Below are positions 36,001 to 44,620 of a stretch of DNA of 64,000 nucleotides, one piece after another (position 1 is the first letter of the stretch; every line of letters begins with the position of its first letter). A model generated the notes under the pieces. The model was not told the origin of the DNA, did no database searches, and saw nothing but the letters and a program-made list of their open reading frames with translations. The translations under genes were made by a program, and so were the position numbers. The stretch is from Dehalococcoidia bacterium. Lineage in GTDB: Bacteria > Chloroflexota > Dehalococcoidia > SpSt-223. The stretch is taken from NCBI GenBank assembly GCA_026003895.1, contig BPIC01000006.1, positions 229,495 through 293,494 on the forward strand, written 5' to 3'.

Positions 36001-36750
36001 CTACGGCACGCTGTAGCCGCCGTCCACCGTGAGCACCTGCCCGGTGACATAGGATGACGCATCGCTCGCGAGATAGAGGCAAGCGAGCGCGACCTCTTCC
36101 GGCTCCGCGAAGCGCCCAAGCGGGATACGAGCGCGAAACGCGTCGCCCGCATCTTGATTTTCCTCGAGGTAGCGCACCATCGGCGTGCGCGTGACGCCCG
36201 GTGCGACGGCGTTGACTCGCACTCCCCGGCTCGCCCACTCGAGCGCCATCACCTTCGTCAGCCCGATCAGGCCGGCCTTGCTGGCGACGTAAGCGCTGCG
36301 CTCAGGAGCGACGGCGAATGCGAGTTGCGAGGCGACGTTGACGATGCTTCCCGTGCCAGCCGCCAGCATCGCCGGGGCAGCCGCCTGTGAGCAGAGCAGA
36401 GCGCCGCGCAGGTTTATCTTCAAGACCCGATCCCAGTCCTCGACTGTCGTCTCAAGAGTGGGCGATCGGTAGGCAACTCCGGCATTGTTCACGAGCACCG
36501 ACGGTGCGCCGAGCCGTTCGACAATTGCGGCGAATGCTGCGCGAACAGCGTTCGGGTCGCGCACGTCGGCGGCCACGGCGTGGCCATCCTCACCAACCAC
36601 GTCGGCGAATCCGCCCAGCTCAAGGTCGATGCCAGCGACGCGTGCGCCCGCTTCCCGCAGGGCCGCGATCGTAGCTCGGCCGATGCCGCCTCCCGCCCCG
36701 GTCACCACGGCTACCCGCCCGTCCAGCCGCAATCGATCCAGCAGTCCCAC
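36001..36750 (-). CDS. SDR family oxidoreductase
   Basis: 249 residues. GRVAVVTGAGGGIGRATIAA (NAD site), LVNNAGVAY, NVASQLAF (Ser), SAYVASKAGLIGLTKVMALE (Tyr-Lys) and RVNAVAPGVTRTPM. FabG/glucose-dehydrogenase-like. GTG 36750 has an excellent GGAGGGGAGG site; in-frame codons up to 37008 are not conserved. It is translationally coupled to the downstream glycosylase but functionally unrelated. Substrate unknown. Confidence 0.87.
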   Translation of the reverse strand: MGLLDRLRLDGRVAVVTGAGGGIGRATIAALREAGARVAGIDLELGGFADVVGEDGHAVAADVRDPNAVRAAFAAIVERLGAPSVLVNNAGVAYRSPTLETTVEDWDRVLKINLRGALLCSQAAAPAMLAAGTGSIVNVASQLAFAVAPERSAYVASKAGLIGLTKVMALEWASRGVRVNAVAPGVTRTPMVRYLEENQDAGDAFRARIPLGRFAEPEEVALACLYLASDASSYVTGQVLTVDGGYSVP

Positions 36751-36778
36751 GCCTCCCCTCCGCGCTAGCGTGCCGGAA

Positions 36779-36809
36779 TTGTGGCATGCAGCGGTTGGGC
36801 TGGTATGCT
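36779..36809 (+). promoter_or_regulatory. promoter of the amine-oxidase gene, leaderless type
   Basis: TTGTGG (36779-36784) and extended -10 TGGTATGCT (TATGCT 36804-36809) stand 6 nt before the GTG at 36816. A transcript starting about 7 nt after the -10 would begin at the GTG itself, and no Shine-Dalgarno is visible. This predicts a leaderless mRNA. Confidence 0.55.
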
Positions 36810-36815
36810 GATGCG

Positions 36816-38105
36816 GTGAACGCACGGTCGACGGTCGTCGTAGTAGGCGGAGGAATCGCTGGGCTGGCTGCGGCGCGCCGGTTGCACGATGCCGGCATCG
36901 ACACCGTGATTGTTGAAGCGCGCGACCGATTGGGCGGCCGGATTTGGACCGCGCCGCTCGGTGATGGGCTGCACGTCGAATTGGGCGCAACGTGGATCCA
37001 CCGGACAATCGGCAACCCCATCGCCTCGCTCGCCGCTGGCCTACCGACGATCCCGACCGATTATGACAACGGCACCATCTATGGTCCCGACGGTCGCGAG
37101 CTCTCCGACCGACACCAAGAGGCGATCGAGGACGCCTTCGACTCGCTGCTCGAAGGCGTCGCCGCTCTACGGACCCGGCAAGCCGGTGGTCCAGACCAAT
37201 CGCTGCAAGAGGCCATCGACGAGTTGACCGCTGGCAAGGACCGCCAACGGCGGCGCGAGCTTGCCTACGCCGTGAATGTCGAAATCGAGCATGACTATGC
37301 CGCCGACGCCGCCGACCTCTCGCTCTTTTATTGGAACCAGGACGAGGAGTTCGCCGGCCTAGATGTCCTCCTTCCCGGCGGCTACGCAGCGATCATCGAC
37401 CGCCTTGCCGATGGGCTTGCCGTGCGGCGCGGGCGCGTGACACACGTGGTCTCGACTGACGACGGTGTCGCCTTGACGACGGAGACTGGCATCCTGAGCG
37501 CAAGGCTCGCCATCGTCACCGTGCCGCTCGGGGTCCTGAAGGCGGGATCGGTGACGTTCGACCCGCCCTTGCCGCCCCCGCATGTTGCCGCGCTTGGACG
37601 GCTCGGGGTGGGCACGCTCGACCGGGCAGTCTTCCTTTTTCCTGAAGTCTTTTGGGATGAGGACTACGACCTCTTTGGCTGGATCGGACCGGAGCCGGGC
37701 CTGTGGGCCGAGTGGTTCGGCATGCAGCGCGCCAGCGGCGCACCGATTCTCGTCGGCTTCAATGCTGGGAGTATGGCCGACCGGGTCGCGCGGTGGACAG
37801 ACAGCGCCATTGTCAACTCGGCGCTCGCAGCGCTGGAGACCATGCTGGGACGGAAACCGCCGCCACCGCGTGCGGTCGCCCTCACGCGGTGGCGGGCCGA
37901 TCCGTTCGCCGGCGGGGCATATTCTCACATCCCGCCGGGCGCGAGCGGCTCCGACTACGACACCCTCGCGACACCGCCCAGTGAGCGGCTCATCCTCGCC
38001 GGCGAGCACACCAGCCGTGCCTATCCCGGCACCGTCCACGGCGCGTTTCTCAGTGGCGAGCGTGCCGCCCGCGACGCCTTGGCGGCGCTGGAGCGAATCG
38101 GCTAG
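36816..38105 (+). CDS. FAD-dependent amine oxidase-like protein
   Basis: About 429 residues. TVVVVGGGIAGLAAARRLHD with VIVEARDRLGGRIWTAPLGD is the flavin-binding start of the monoamine-oxidase/polyamine-oxidase family. LSARLAIVTVPLGVLKAG and DPFAGGAYSHIPPGASGSDY lie mid to late, and LILAGEHTSRAYPGTVHGAF binds FAD at the C-terminus. There is no signal peptide. The GTG 36816 is preferred to ATG 36786 because of the promoter position and because the conserved region begins there. Substrate may be an amine, polyamine or Trp-like compound. Confidence 0.87.
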   Translation: MNARSTVVVVGGGIAGLAAARRLHDAGIDTVIVEARDRLGGRIWTAPLGDGLHVELGATWIHRTIGNPIASLAAGLPTIPTDYDNGTIYGPDGRELSDRHQEAIEDAFDSLLEGVAALRTRQAGGPDQSLQEAIDELTAGKDRQRRRELAYAVNVEIEHDYAADAADLSLFYWNQDEEFAGLDVLLPGGYAAIIDRLADGLAVRRGRVTHVVSTDDGVALTTETGILSARLAIVTVPLGVLKAGSVTFDPPLPPPHVAALGRLGVGTLDRAVFLFPEVFWDEDYDLFGWIGPEPGLWAEWFGMQRASGAPILVGFNAGSMADRVARWTDSAIVNSALAALETMLGRKPPPPRAVALTRWRADPFAGGAYSHIPPGASGSDYDTLATPPSERLILAGEHTSRAYPGTVHGAFLSGERAARDALAALERIG

Positions 38106-38130
38106 CCTGAGGCCATGGACGGGCAGCACG

Positions 38131-38877
38131 ATGGATGACTTCGACGGCCGGCGCTGGATCTGGCTCGCGGTCGCGCTCGGCGTCGCCGCGGTGCTGTGTG
38201 TTTGTGTGAGCGCGGCAGGCTTAGCGCTTGTCCAAGCCGGCGGCCCAGCGCGGCTAGCAGCGCGCCCGACGCCGACCGCCGCTCCCACTCGCGCCCCAGC
38301 GCAGCCGACGCCAATGCCCGTCGTCGAACGCCTGCAGGTCTTGGGAACGCCCTTGGTGACGCGCGGTAGTGGCACCGTTCAGGTCAGTGGTCTCGTCCGC
38401 AACCCGGAATCTGTCGCTCGCTCGGCGGTGCTCACGGCAACACTCTACGACGCCAGCGGCCGCGTGATCGGCACCGCCGTCGGCGCAGTGCTCAACGTCC
38501 AGCCGAACGACACCAAGCCGTACACGCTCTACAGTGAATCGACCGCCGAGAGCGTCGCCCGGGCCCACGTTGCAGTCGCCAGCCGGCTCCCTGCCAACCC
38601 TCGCTCGGGCGAGACCTCGATCTCCTTCACGAACGCCACCGCCCGGTCCGTGGGTGCGGGGTTTCAGATCGAGGCGCAAGCGACCAACGGCGACCGTGTA
38701 CCCCATCGATTCACCGCCGTGGGTGCCCTCCTCGACGCTGCGGGCAACGTGGTCGGCATTGCCCGCGGTGCGGCGAGCGTGCCCGCGGGTGGCTCCACCA
38801 CGGTAACGCTCACCAGCATCGAGCGCCTTCCTTCCTTCCAGTCGATCCGCGTTCAGGTCGACGTATTGGACGAGTAA
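38131..38877 (+). CDS. membrane-anchored FxLYD-domain protein
   Basis: 248 residues. A short polar start is followed by a hydrophobic helix (WLAVALGVAAVLCVCVSAAG), then a Pro/Ala/Thr-rich tether. FxLYD-like beta domains follow, seen as VQVSGLVRNPESVARSAVLT, LTATLYDASGRVIGTA and FTAVGALLDAAGNVVGIARG. The helix probably anchors it so that the repeats lie outside. Such domains mediate adhesion or protein contacts. It lies 25 bp after the amine-oxidase gene and may be co-transcribed. Confidence 0.75.
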   Translation: MDDFDGRRWIWLAVALGVAAVLCVCVSAAGLALVQAGGPARLAARPTPTAAPTRAPAQPTPMPVVERLQVLGTPLVTRGSGTVQVSGLVRNPESVARSAVLTATLYDASGRVIGTAVGAVLNVQPNDTKPYTLYSESTAESVARAHVAVASRLPANPRSGETSISFTNATARSVGAGFQIEAQATNGDRVPHRFTAVGALLDAAGNVVGIARGAASVPAGGSTTVTLTSIERLPSFQSIRVQVDVLDE

Positions 38878-38889
38878 GCGCCCTGTCCC

Positions 38890-40278
38890 CTACCGCTTGC
38901 GCGTTGGGCCGCGGCGTGCCACCGGATGGCGCGGCACAGGCGTGTCGGCCCGATAATCGGGGATGGGGTCCAGCCCAACGTGGTGGGCCAGCTTCTTGTC
39001 GACAAGGCGCGAACTCAGACGCGGCTCGAGGTCTTCCGGGCGACAGTTCGTCGTGAACACGGTGGGCAGCTTGGCGTTGTAGCGATAGTTGACAAGCTGA
39101 TACAGCTTCTCTTCTGCCCACGGGCTCGACGAGTGGGCGCCGAGGTCATCGAGGATGAGGAGCGGAGCCGTGCGCACGGTTTCGAACAAACCGTCGTATC
39201 GCACCGGGCTATCCGGCGCGAATGTCGAGCGCAGGTGATCGAGGAAATCGGGAACAACCGCGAAGTAGACGGGTTTGCCAGCAGCGATGCGCGCATTCGC
39301 GATCGCGGCGGCGAGATGCGTCTTTCCAGTGCCGCAGGGGCCGGTCAACAACAGCCAGCCCTCGGGCTGCTCGGCAAAGCGCTTGGCGCTGGCGAACGCT
39401 GCTTCCAGCCTACTGCGCTGGTCCGCGGTGGAAAGATCGGCCCGGGCGGCATCAAAGCTATCGAACGTCATCTCCCGCAGCAACTCCAACCCCATCGCTC
39501 CGACGCGTTGGAAGAGGGGAGATTGGCTGCCCTCGAGCTCAATGACGGCCGAGACCTCTTCGTCGGTCAGGCGGACGCGCAGCCGCTCCGGCAGAGCATC
39601 GATCGACGTTGCCAGCGTGAACACCGTCGGCAGCCGCGTGTTGTAGCGCCGGTTCACAATCTGGAACAGCTTCTCCTGCGCCCATTCAGAGCTGGTCGTC
39701 GCCCCGAAATCGTCCAAGATGAGCAGCGGCGATTGGCAGACCTGATCGAAGAGTTCGTCGAAGCGGGCCTCGGCGTTGGGCGCAAAGGTCGAGCGTAGGT
39801 AGTCGAGGAGATCAGCGACGACCAAAAAGAGGGCGGGGTCGCCACGGTCGATGGCCGCGTTGGCAATCGCGGCCGCGAGGTGCGTCTTGCCACAGCCGGG
39901 CACACCGGTCAACACCAGCCAGCCGTCAGGACGCTCGGCAAACGCCTTGGCTTGAGCGACGGCGAGCCGGTACTGCTCGGGGAACCGGCCATAGCGGCCT
40001 TCCGGGCGCAGGTTGGCGAACGTCTTCTCGCTGAGAGCGCCGAGCATGGCCTGCTCGCGTAAGATCGCCCGGCGATGGGTAGCGAAGTGCTCTTCTTGGC
40101 ACCGGCAGAGAATTGCGCGGCCAAACTGCGGATGGCCGGGGGGAACATCGAGGCGGACATAGCCTGCGTCAAAGCAGATCGAACAGGCTGGCTCAGCGGG
40201 CTCGGCGGGGGTCGCCGCCGGCCGAGCGGAAATAGCGTTCCCAGCCCTCTGGCGAAGTATCCGCGCCAACGGCTCCAT
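38890..40278 (-). CDS. tandem DnaC/DnaI-like AAA+ ATPase (helicase loader-like)
   Basis: 462 residues. An N-terminal zinc-finger-like region (CSICFDAGYV ... AILCRCQEEHF) is followed by two complete DnaC-type modules. Walker A sites are GVPGCGKTHLAAAIA at ~125 and GPCGTGKTHLAAAIA at ~313. Walker B sites are SPLLILDDFGA and APLLILDDLGA. The repeats share LDYLRSTFAP/LDHLRSTFAP and PTVFT. Known DnaC and DnaI loaders have one module, so this is an internal duplication. Its 5' end overlaps the DnaD-like gene by 86 nt. With dnaB two genes upstream, it is inferred to load the replicative helicase. Confidence 0.85.
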   Translation of the reverse strand: MEPLARILRQRAGNAISARPAATPAEPAEPACSICFDAGYVRLDVPPGHPQFGRAILCRCQEEHFATHRRAILREQAMLGALSEKTFANLRPEGRYGRFPEQYRLAVAQAKAFAERPDGWLVLTGVPGCGKTHLAAAIANAAIDRGDPALFLVVADLLDYLRSTFAPNAEARFDELFDQVCQSPLLILDDFGATTSSEWAQEKLFQIVNRRYNTRLPTVFTLATSIDALPERLRVRLTDEEVSAVIELEGSQSPLFQRVGAMGLELLREMTFDSFDAARADLSTADQRSRLEAAFASAKRFAEQPEGWLLLTGPCGTGKTHLAAAIANARIAAGKPVYFAVVPDFLDHLRSTFAPDSPVRYDGLFETVRTAPLLILDDLGAHSSSPWAEEKLYQLVNYRYNAKLPTVFTTNCRPEDLEPRLSSRLVDKKLAHHVGLDPIPDYRADTPVPRHPVARRGPTRKR

Positions 40279-40924
40279 CGCTTCTTCCCTCCACCCGCCA
40301 CCGTTCGAGGATGCGCGAAATATAGCGCCAGTTTCGACGGTTCATGGTCACCGCCAGCCGGAAGGCGTCCTCGATCCAGGCGGCAGGAAACTCCTCTTCG
40401 GCAGCACGTAATTCATCGGCCAACAGCGGCGTCAGCAGGCCGATGTTCTGCTCATACAACTGATAGACGTTCGGGCGTGGCGCACTGATTGGCATCTCCT
40501 TCCGCTTGGCGCTCGTCTGGCCGATGTTCAGCTCGCCACGCTCCAGCCGCTCGATCGCCGCCCGGTCGCGCTCACTGTTCAGGAAGATGAGCGTCTCCTC
40601 GCCGCCTTCGCGCCCGACGATCACCTCGATCAGGGTACCGCGCTGCACCGCCAGCCGGAGGGCGCGCCGCAGCTCCTGGAGGGGCGGTCCCGACGCCGCG
40701 AGGCTCGCCAGCAGGACCCGATCGGTATCCAACTCGGATCGAGTGACGAATCGCGGGAAGACTTTCTTTTCGCTGATACGCCAGAGCACGTGCAGCGTCA
40801 GCTTCAGTTCGGCAACGTCGGAAATCGCCGGCGCCAGTTCGCTAAAGAGGGCAACCGGCGTCGGAATCGTCCGAGCGCGGCTCGGAAAGCCGGCAAACGG
40901 CTGGTCACCGGTCGTCACGGACAT
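40193..40924 (-). CDS. DnaD-domain replication protein
   Basis: 243 residues. The C-terminal half holds a DnaD/DnaB_2 domain with NVYQLYEQNIGLLTPLLADE, AWIEDAFRLAVTMNRRNWRY and ISRILERWRVEG. The N-terminal half (IPTPVALFSELAPAISDVAE; LRLAVQRGTLIEVIVG) looks like the winged-helix part. DnaD proteins remodel origin DNA and bridge DnaA and the helicase loader. It lies between dnaB and the tandem loader, matching a replication-restart or initiation module. The start overlaps the dnaB 3' end by 20 nt. Confidence 0.85.
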   Translation of the reverse strand: MSVTTGDQPFAGFPSRARTIPTPVALFSELAPAISDVAELKLTLHVLWRISEKKVFPRFVTRSELDTDRVLLASLAASGPPLQELRRALRLAVQRGTLIEVIVGREGGEETLIFLNSERDRAAIERLERGELNIGQTSAKRKEMPISAPRPNVYQLYEQNIGLLTPLLADELRAAEEEFPAAWIEDAFRLAVTMNRRNWRYISRILERWRVEGRSDGAVGADTSPEGWERYFRSAGGDPRRAR

Positions 40925-42278
40925 TCAGGTTGACGAACTTCGTCGTCTTTTCGAACCAGAGCAGACTGATCTGGCCAGTCGGGCCGTTGCGGTGCTTCGC
41001 CACAATGATGTCGACAATCCCGCGCGGATAGGGCTTGGTCGGAAAGCGCTTTTCCCACTCCTTTTCGGTGTAGTAGACATCTTCTCGGTAAATGAACAGG
41101 ACGACATCGGCGTCCTGCTCGATCGAGCCCGACTCGCGGAGGTCGGAGAGCATCGGAATGTGGGGCGAGCGCGATTCCACCGCGCGCGACAGTTGGGAGA
41201 GCGCCAGCACCGGCACGTTCAACTCACGCGCGAGCGCTTTCAGCGAGCGAGAGATTTCGCCGATCTCCTGCACTCGGTTATCGCTCCCCGAGCCATGAAT
41301 GAGCTGCAGGTAATCGACAACGATTAAGTCGAGCGGATGTTCAGCGTGCAGCCGACGGAGCTTGGCACGCAGGTCGGCCATCCGCGCTGCCGGCGTATCG
41401 TCGATAAAGATATTCAAGTCGGAGAGCGTGCCGATCGCCTCCATCAGCCGCGCTTGCTCGGCGTCCGACAGTTGGTCGAGGCGGATTCGGCGCGAGTCAA
41501 TCCCCGACTCGCTGGCGAGCAACCGGTTCGCGAGCTGTTCGCTCGACATCTCGAGCGAGGTGACTGCGACGGTCGCACCCTGCAGACGCGCGGCGTTCAG
41601 CGCAACGTTCAAGGCAAAGCTCGACTTGCCCATTCCGGGCCGCGCCGCGAGGATGATGAGGTCCGAACGCTTCAGTCCGCCGAGCAGCCGATCCAGATCG
41701 ATGAACCCGGTCTTGACTGCCTCGACCAGCGAGTCGGACTCGGGAACGGCGATTGTCCCTTCGAACAGCTCATCAAGAATATCGCGGAGATGGACGAAGC
41801 CTCGGCGCGCCCGGGTAACGCGGAGGCTGTAGACCAGATCCTCGACCTGGGCCATCGCGCCCTCGATGTCCGAACCCGCCTGATAGCCGATAGCAGCGAT
41901 TTGGCCGCCAACGGCAATTATCCGCCGCTGGATCGCCGTTCGCTTCACGATTCCGGCGTAATACTCGGCATGGAGCGAGGTCGGGGTTTCAGCGATCATT
42001 TGGGCGAGGTAGATCGGCCCCCCGGCATCCTCGAGGCGGTTGCGGTCTTCGAGCTCGCGAGCGACCGTAACAAGGTCGATCTTGGCCTGCCGGTCAAACA
42101 GCGCCACGACCGCTTCGTAGATCCAGCGATGTCGGTCGTAAAAGAAGTCTTCGGGGTCGAGAACGGCCTGCAGTCGGGCAAGAATGTCAGGGTCGACGAG
42201 GACGCTGCCAATCACCGCCTGTTCGGCGGCCTGATCATTTGGCGGTAGCCGGTCCACCGCAGAGTCGTTGATTAGCAT
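40905..42278 (-). CDS. dnaB: replicative DNA helicase DnaB
   Basis: 457 residues. The N-terminal domain begins LPPNDQAAEQAVIGSVLVDP; the RecA-like C-terminal domain has Walker A ARPGMGKSSFALNVALNAA, VTSLEMSSEQLANRLL, Walker B LIVVDYLQLI and LSQLSRAVESR. It unwinds DNA at the replication fork as a hexamer. It belongs to a minus-strand rplI-dnaB-DnaD-like-loader operon, the usual bacterial rplI-dnaB linkage. Length is normal and no intein is present. Confidence 0.95.
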   Translation of the reverse strand: MLINDSAVDRLPPNDQAAEQAVIGSVLVDPDILARLQAVLDPEDFFYDRHRWIYEAVVALFDRQAKIDLVTVARELEDRNRLEDAGGPIYLAQMIAETPTSLHAEYYAGIVKRTAIQRRIIAVGGQIAAIGYQAGSDIEGAMAQVEDLVYSLRVTRARRGFVHLRDILDELFEGTIAVPESDSLVEAVKTGFIDLDRLLGGLKRSDLIILAARPGMGKSSFALNVALNAARLQGATVAVTSLEMSSEQLANRLLASESGIDSRRIRLDQLSDAEQARLMEAIGTLSDLNIFIDDTPAARMADLRAKLRRLHAEHPLDLIVVDYLQLIHGSGSDNRVQEIGEISRSLKALARELNVPVLALSQLSRAVESRSPHIPMLSDLRESGSIEQDADVVLFIYREDVYYTEKEWEKRFPTKPYPRGIVDIIVAKHRNGPTGQISLLWFEKTTKFVNLNVRDDR

Positions 42279-42325
42279 CGTGCTCCTTGTCGCCGACTCC
42301 GTCCAGGACCGGGCCGCCCTCCCAG

Positions 42326-42793
42326 CTAGGCGGAGGCTGCTGCGGTTTCGGGGCTGGCGATCACGACCTTGAGCGTCGGAGTGAGATCGCGTCGCAGCCG
42401 AATGGTGACCTCGTGCTCCCCAACGCGCCGAATTGGCTCCTCGAGGTGCACAAGGCGCCGGTCGATCTCGATACCCTGCTGAGTCTTCAGCGCCTCGGCG
42501 ATGTCGGCGGCGGTGATGGACCCGTAAAGGCGCCCCTCCGAGCCGGCACGAGCGGTGATCGTCACAACCGTCTCGCCCAACCTTCCAGCCAAGGCGCGGA
42601 GTTGCTCGCTTTCCTTCGCCAGCCGTTTCTTCTCCTGCTCGATCGCCGCCTCGTGCTGCTTCAGCATGGCGCTGTTGGCGGCAACCGCGAGCCCTTTCGG
42701 GAGCAGATAGTTCCGCGCAAAGCCGTTCGCCACATCCTTCACGTCACCCGGCTGGGCGACGTTCTCGACTTCTTTCAAAAAAAGCACTTTCAT
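42326..42793 (-). CDS. rplI: 50S ribosomal protein L9
   Basis: 155 residues. MKVLFLKEVENVAQPGDVKD and VANGFARNYLLPKGLAV form the N-terminal rRNA-binding domain. A long connecting helix follows, then RLYGSITAADIAEALK and IRRVGEHEVTIRLRRDLTP. The start is ATG 42793; the in-frame extension to 42871 is not part of L9. The promoter TTGTAG-18 bp-TATAAT lies about 100 nt upstream, with a hairpin in the leader at 42863-42878 (ACGCCCC/GGGGCGT). Ribosomal proteins S6, S18 and SSB are not adjacent. Confidence 0.94.
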   Translation of the reverse strand: MKVLFLKEVENVAQPGDVKDVANGFARNYLLPKGLAVAANSAMLKQHEAAIEQEKKRLAKESEQLRALAGRLGETVVTITARAGSEGRLYGSITAADIAEALKTQQGIEIDRRLVHLEEPIRRVGEHEVTIRLRRDLTPTLKVVIASPETAAASA

Positions 42794-42896
42794 CGTGTGG
42801 GTCCACCATCGAATGGCCGCGCGGCGCCCGCCGGTCGCGCAGCACGTTGAATGAAGAAGGCCACGCCCCACGGGGCGTCGCAGTATCGCTGGGCTG

Positions 42897-42926
42897 ATTA
42901 TATGGGCGGGCGTCGGAGCCCTACAA
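42897..42926 (-). promoter_or_regulatory. promoter of the rplI-dnaB operon
   Basis: Minus strand: TTGTAG (42926-42921), 18-bp spacer, TATAAT (42902-42897). Predicted start near 42890 leaves a leader of about 97 nt with a short G/C hairpin. The -35 touches the inverted repeat at 42924-42942. Confidence 0.6.
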
Positions 42927-42942
42927 GCAGCTAAGCTGCTTG
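42924..42942. repeat. 19-bp perfect inverted repeat
   Basis: CAAGCAGCTAAGCTGCTTG is perfectly palindromic around a central A. It starts 2 bp after the stop of the gene at 42944 and overlaps the -35 hexamer of the rplI promoter by three bases. As RNA it forms a 7-bp hairpin with 5-nt loop but no T-tract follows. It could be a terminator-like structure or an operator. Confidence 0.6.
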
Positions 42943-42943
42943 C

Positions 42944-43735
42944 CTAATCGTCATCAGGGATCGGCACGGGAGAGGGCTCGGGAACAGCCGGCTCGCGCGG
43001 TGCCGGCGCTGGAGGCGCTGCGGACGCCGGTGGGAGGCTGACGAGCGGCATCGACCGATCGAGGCCACGCTCGCGGCGGGGCGGCTGAGGAAAGGCATCG
43101 ATCGTCTCGCGGAACGTCTTGACGACGCTGACCCCCTCCTCATCGTCGACCGAGACGCACACCGCCGCAACGCTGGCGTCGCGCAGCGAGACAAGTTGGT
43201 CCGCCGCGAAGTCGGTAGCAACGGTGACGACGAGAGGCCGCGCACTGAGCGCACCCAGCCGCAAATAGTTCAGCAGCTCATCTACCGAGAGACGTTTGCC
43301 GACCGTCTCATCAACCAAGACAATGTCGACAGGGAGCACGGCAATGGCGCGTAAGCTGCCATCTGGTGTGTCGAGCGGCAGTCGCAGCACCTTTGCGCCT
43401 TCCTCGGTCCGCAGCGCGACCGCATCAGCGCCCAGACCGATGACCATGAAGTCAGCCCCGAGCGCCTTGAGGTCGGGAAGATCCTCGGCGTGGTTTCCGG
43501 CTTGGACGCCGACGATCGCGCCGAGCTCGGCAATCGCCTCGGCCGTCGCGTCGCGAGCATCCACGATAATCGCGTCGGCGACGCCCACGAGGTCCTTCGC
43601 CAGACCGAAGTTGCCCCCGACATTGGCGATCAGCCCGATCCCGGGCGCTTTTGGCTTCGGTCCGCCAGCGACAAACCCCATTCTCGGTGGAACGCCGCGC
43701 GCTGCAGCGCGCAGCTTATCGATCAACTTGCTCAT
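42944..43735 (-). CDS. conserved hypothetical protein (263 aa), TIM-barrel-like
   Basis: Starts MSKLIDKLRAAARGVPPRMG and contains GIGLIANVGGNFGLAKDLVG, DAIIVDARDATAEAIAELGA and ADFMVIGLGADAVALRTEEG. Repeated beta-strand/helix units with hydrophobic strand ends suggest a TIM barrel. It has a Pro/Ala-rich acidic tail. I do not recognise the family and no catalytic site is evident. It is transcribed on the same strand upstream of rplI but separated by an inverted repeat and promoter. Confidence 0.65.
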   Translation of the reverse strand: MSKLIDKLRAAARGVPPRMGFVAGGPKPKAPGIGLIANVGGNFGLAKDLVGVADAIIVDARDATAEAIAELGAIVGVQAGNHAEDLPDLKALGADFMVIGLGADAVALRTEEGAKVLRLPLDTPDGSLRAIAVLPVDIVLVDETVGKRLSVDELLNYLRLGALSARPLVVTVATDFAADQLVSLRDASVAAVCVSVDDEEGVSVVKTFRETIDAFPQPPRRERGLDRSMPLVSLPPASAAPPAPAPREPAVPEPSPVPIPDDD

Positions 43736-43781
43736 CGTTTCCTGCTTTGCGTGGCCGGATTGATCCGGCCGCGATGGCTTC

Positions 43782-44276
43782 CTATTCGGCGCAGCCGCCG
43801 GGTGCGACGCGCTCCCAAAACGCCGCGAGCTGGCGCAGCTCGTCCTCGCTGAACTTGCTCAGGAAGCGCTCGCGCAGTTGGGCAAGGTGGCTCACTCGCG
43901 CCGCCTCGAGCTTGGCGCGCCCTTTTGGGCTAATGGCAGCATACAGGCCGCGTCCGTCGTGCTCACAATGATGCCGCTCGATCAAACCGTCGTGCGCCAG
44001 CCGATCGACAAGCCGAGTCAGCCCCGACGGCGAAAGAAACACCGTGTGGGCGAGCTCGGTCATGCGCAACCGGCCACCCGGTGCGAGCGCCAGCCGCGAC
44101 AACACTTCGAAGGAGCTGAGCGAAAGGTTGTGTTCCGCGACGAGATCCGTGTCCAACTGGCGAACGATGTTGGCATGCGTGCGCAGAAAACCCAGCCAGG
44201 CGGCGCTTTCCGCGGGGTCAAGATCTTGTGCAACTCCCGCGCACGCGTCTTTTGTCGCAAGGGTATCCATCATCAT
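43782..44276 (-). CDS. MarR family transcriptional regulator
   Basis: About 164 residues. The winged helix lies mid-protein: LSSFEVLSRLALAPGGRLRM, then ELAHTVFLSPSGLTRLVDRL (recognition helix) and DGLIERHHCEHDGRGLYAAI (wing). It binds DNA as a dimer and usually responds to phenolic or oxidative signals. Three in-frame ATGs stand at 44276, 44273 and 44270. TACACT (44290-44285) lies 8 nt before the first, so a leaderless transcript is likely. No adjacent transporter or enzyme is obvious as its target. Confidence 0.87.
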   Translation of the reverse strand: MMMDTLATKDACAGVAQDLDPAESAAWLGFLRTHANIVRQLDTDLVAEHNLSLSSFEVLSRLALAPGGRLRMTELAHTVFLSPSGLTRLVDRLAHDGLIERHHCEHDGRGLYAAISPKGRAKLEAARVSHLAQLRERFLSKFSEDELRQLAAFWERVAPGGCAE

Positions 44277-44620
44277 CCTGTTGCAGTGTAGCAGGGAAGA
44301 GCCGAATTCGAAAAGCGTTCGAACACGCCGGCCCGCAAGGAAGAGATCGGCCTCGGTCCCACGATTGGACAGCTTCGCTTCGGAGGCGAAGCGCCCATTC
44401 ATCGCGGTTTGTCGGACCACCGTGCCGTGCGCGGGTCGTTCGCCAGCGAGGATGGCCGAGTTTGCCGGAGCGGCGGCTTCGTCTCAATTCAGGGGGTCGT
44501 CGTATGCGACCTCTGCCGCAGCGCCTCGGCCGGTAGTGTGTGCGAGAACAACTCGAGCGCACGATGGGGCTGGCACCGTGACCCGCGACGTTCAGCCGCC
44601 GCACGACGCGGCTTCGTCAG
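44277..44620. other. intergenic region with MarR promoter and a hairpin
   Basis: It contains the MarR -10 (TACACT, 44290-44285 minus). GCTTCGC (44372-44378) and GCGAAGC (44386-44392) form a 7-bp stem and 7-nt loop. Open frames across it (for example 44228-44536 plus, 44218-44604 minus) lack recognisable motifs and were not accepted. A small unknown gene cannot be ruled out. Confidence 0.4.
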
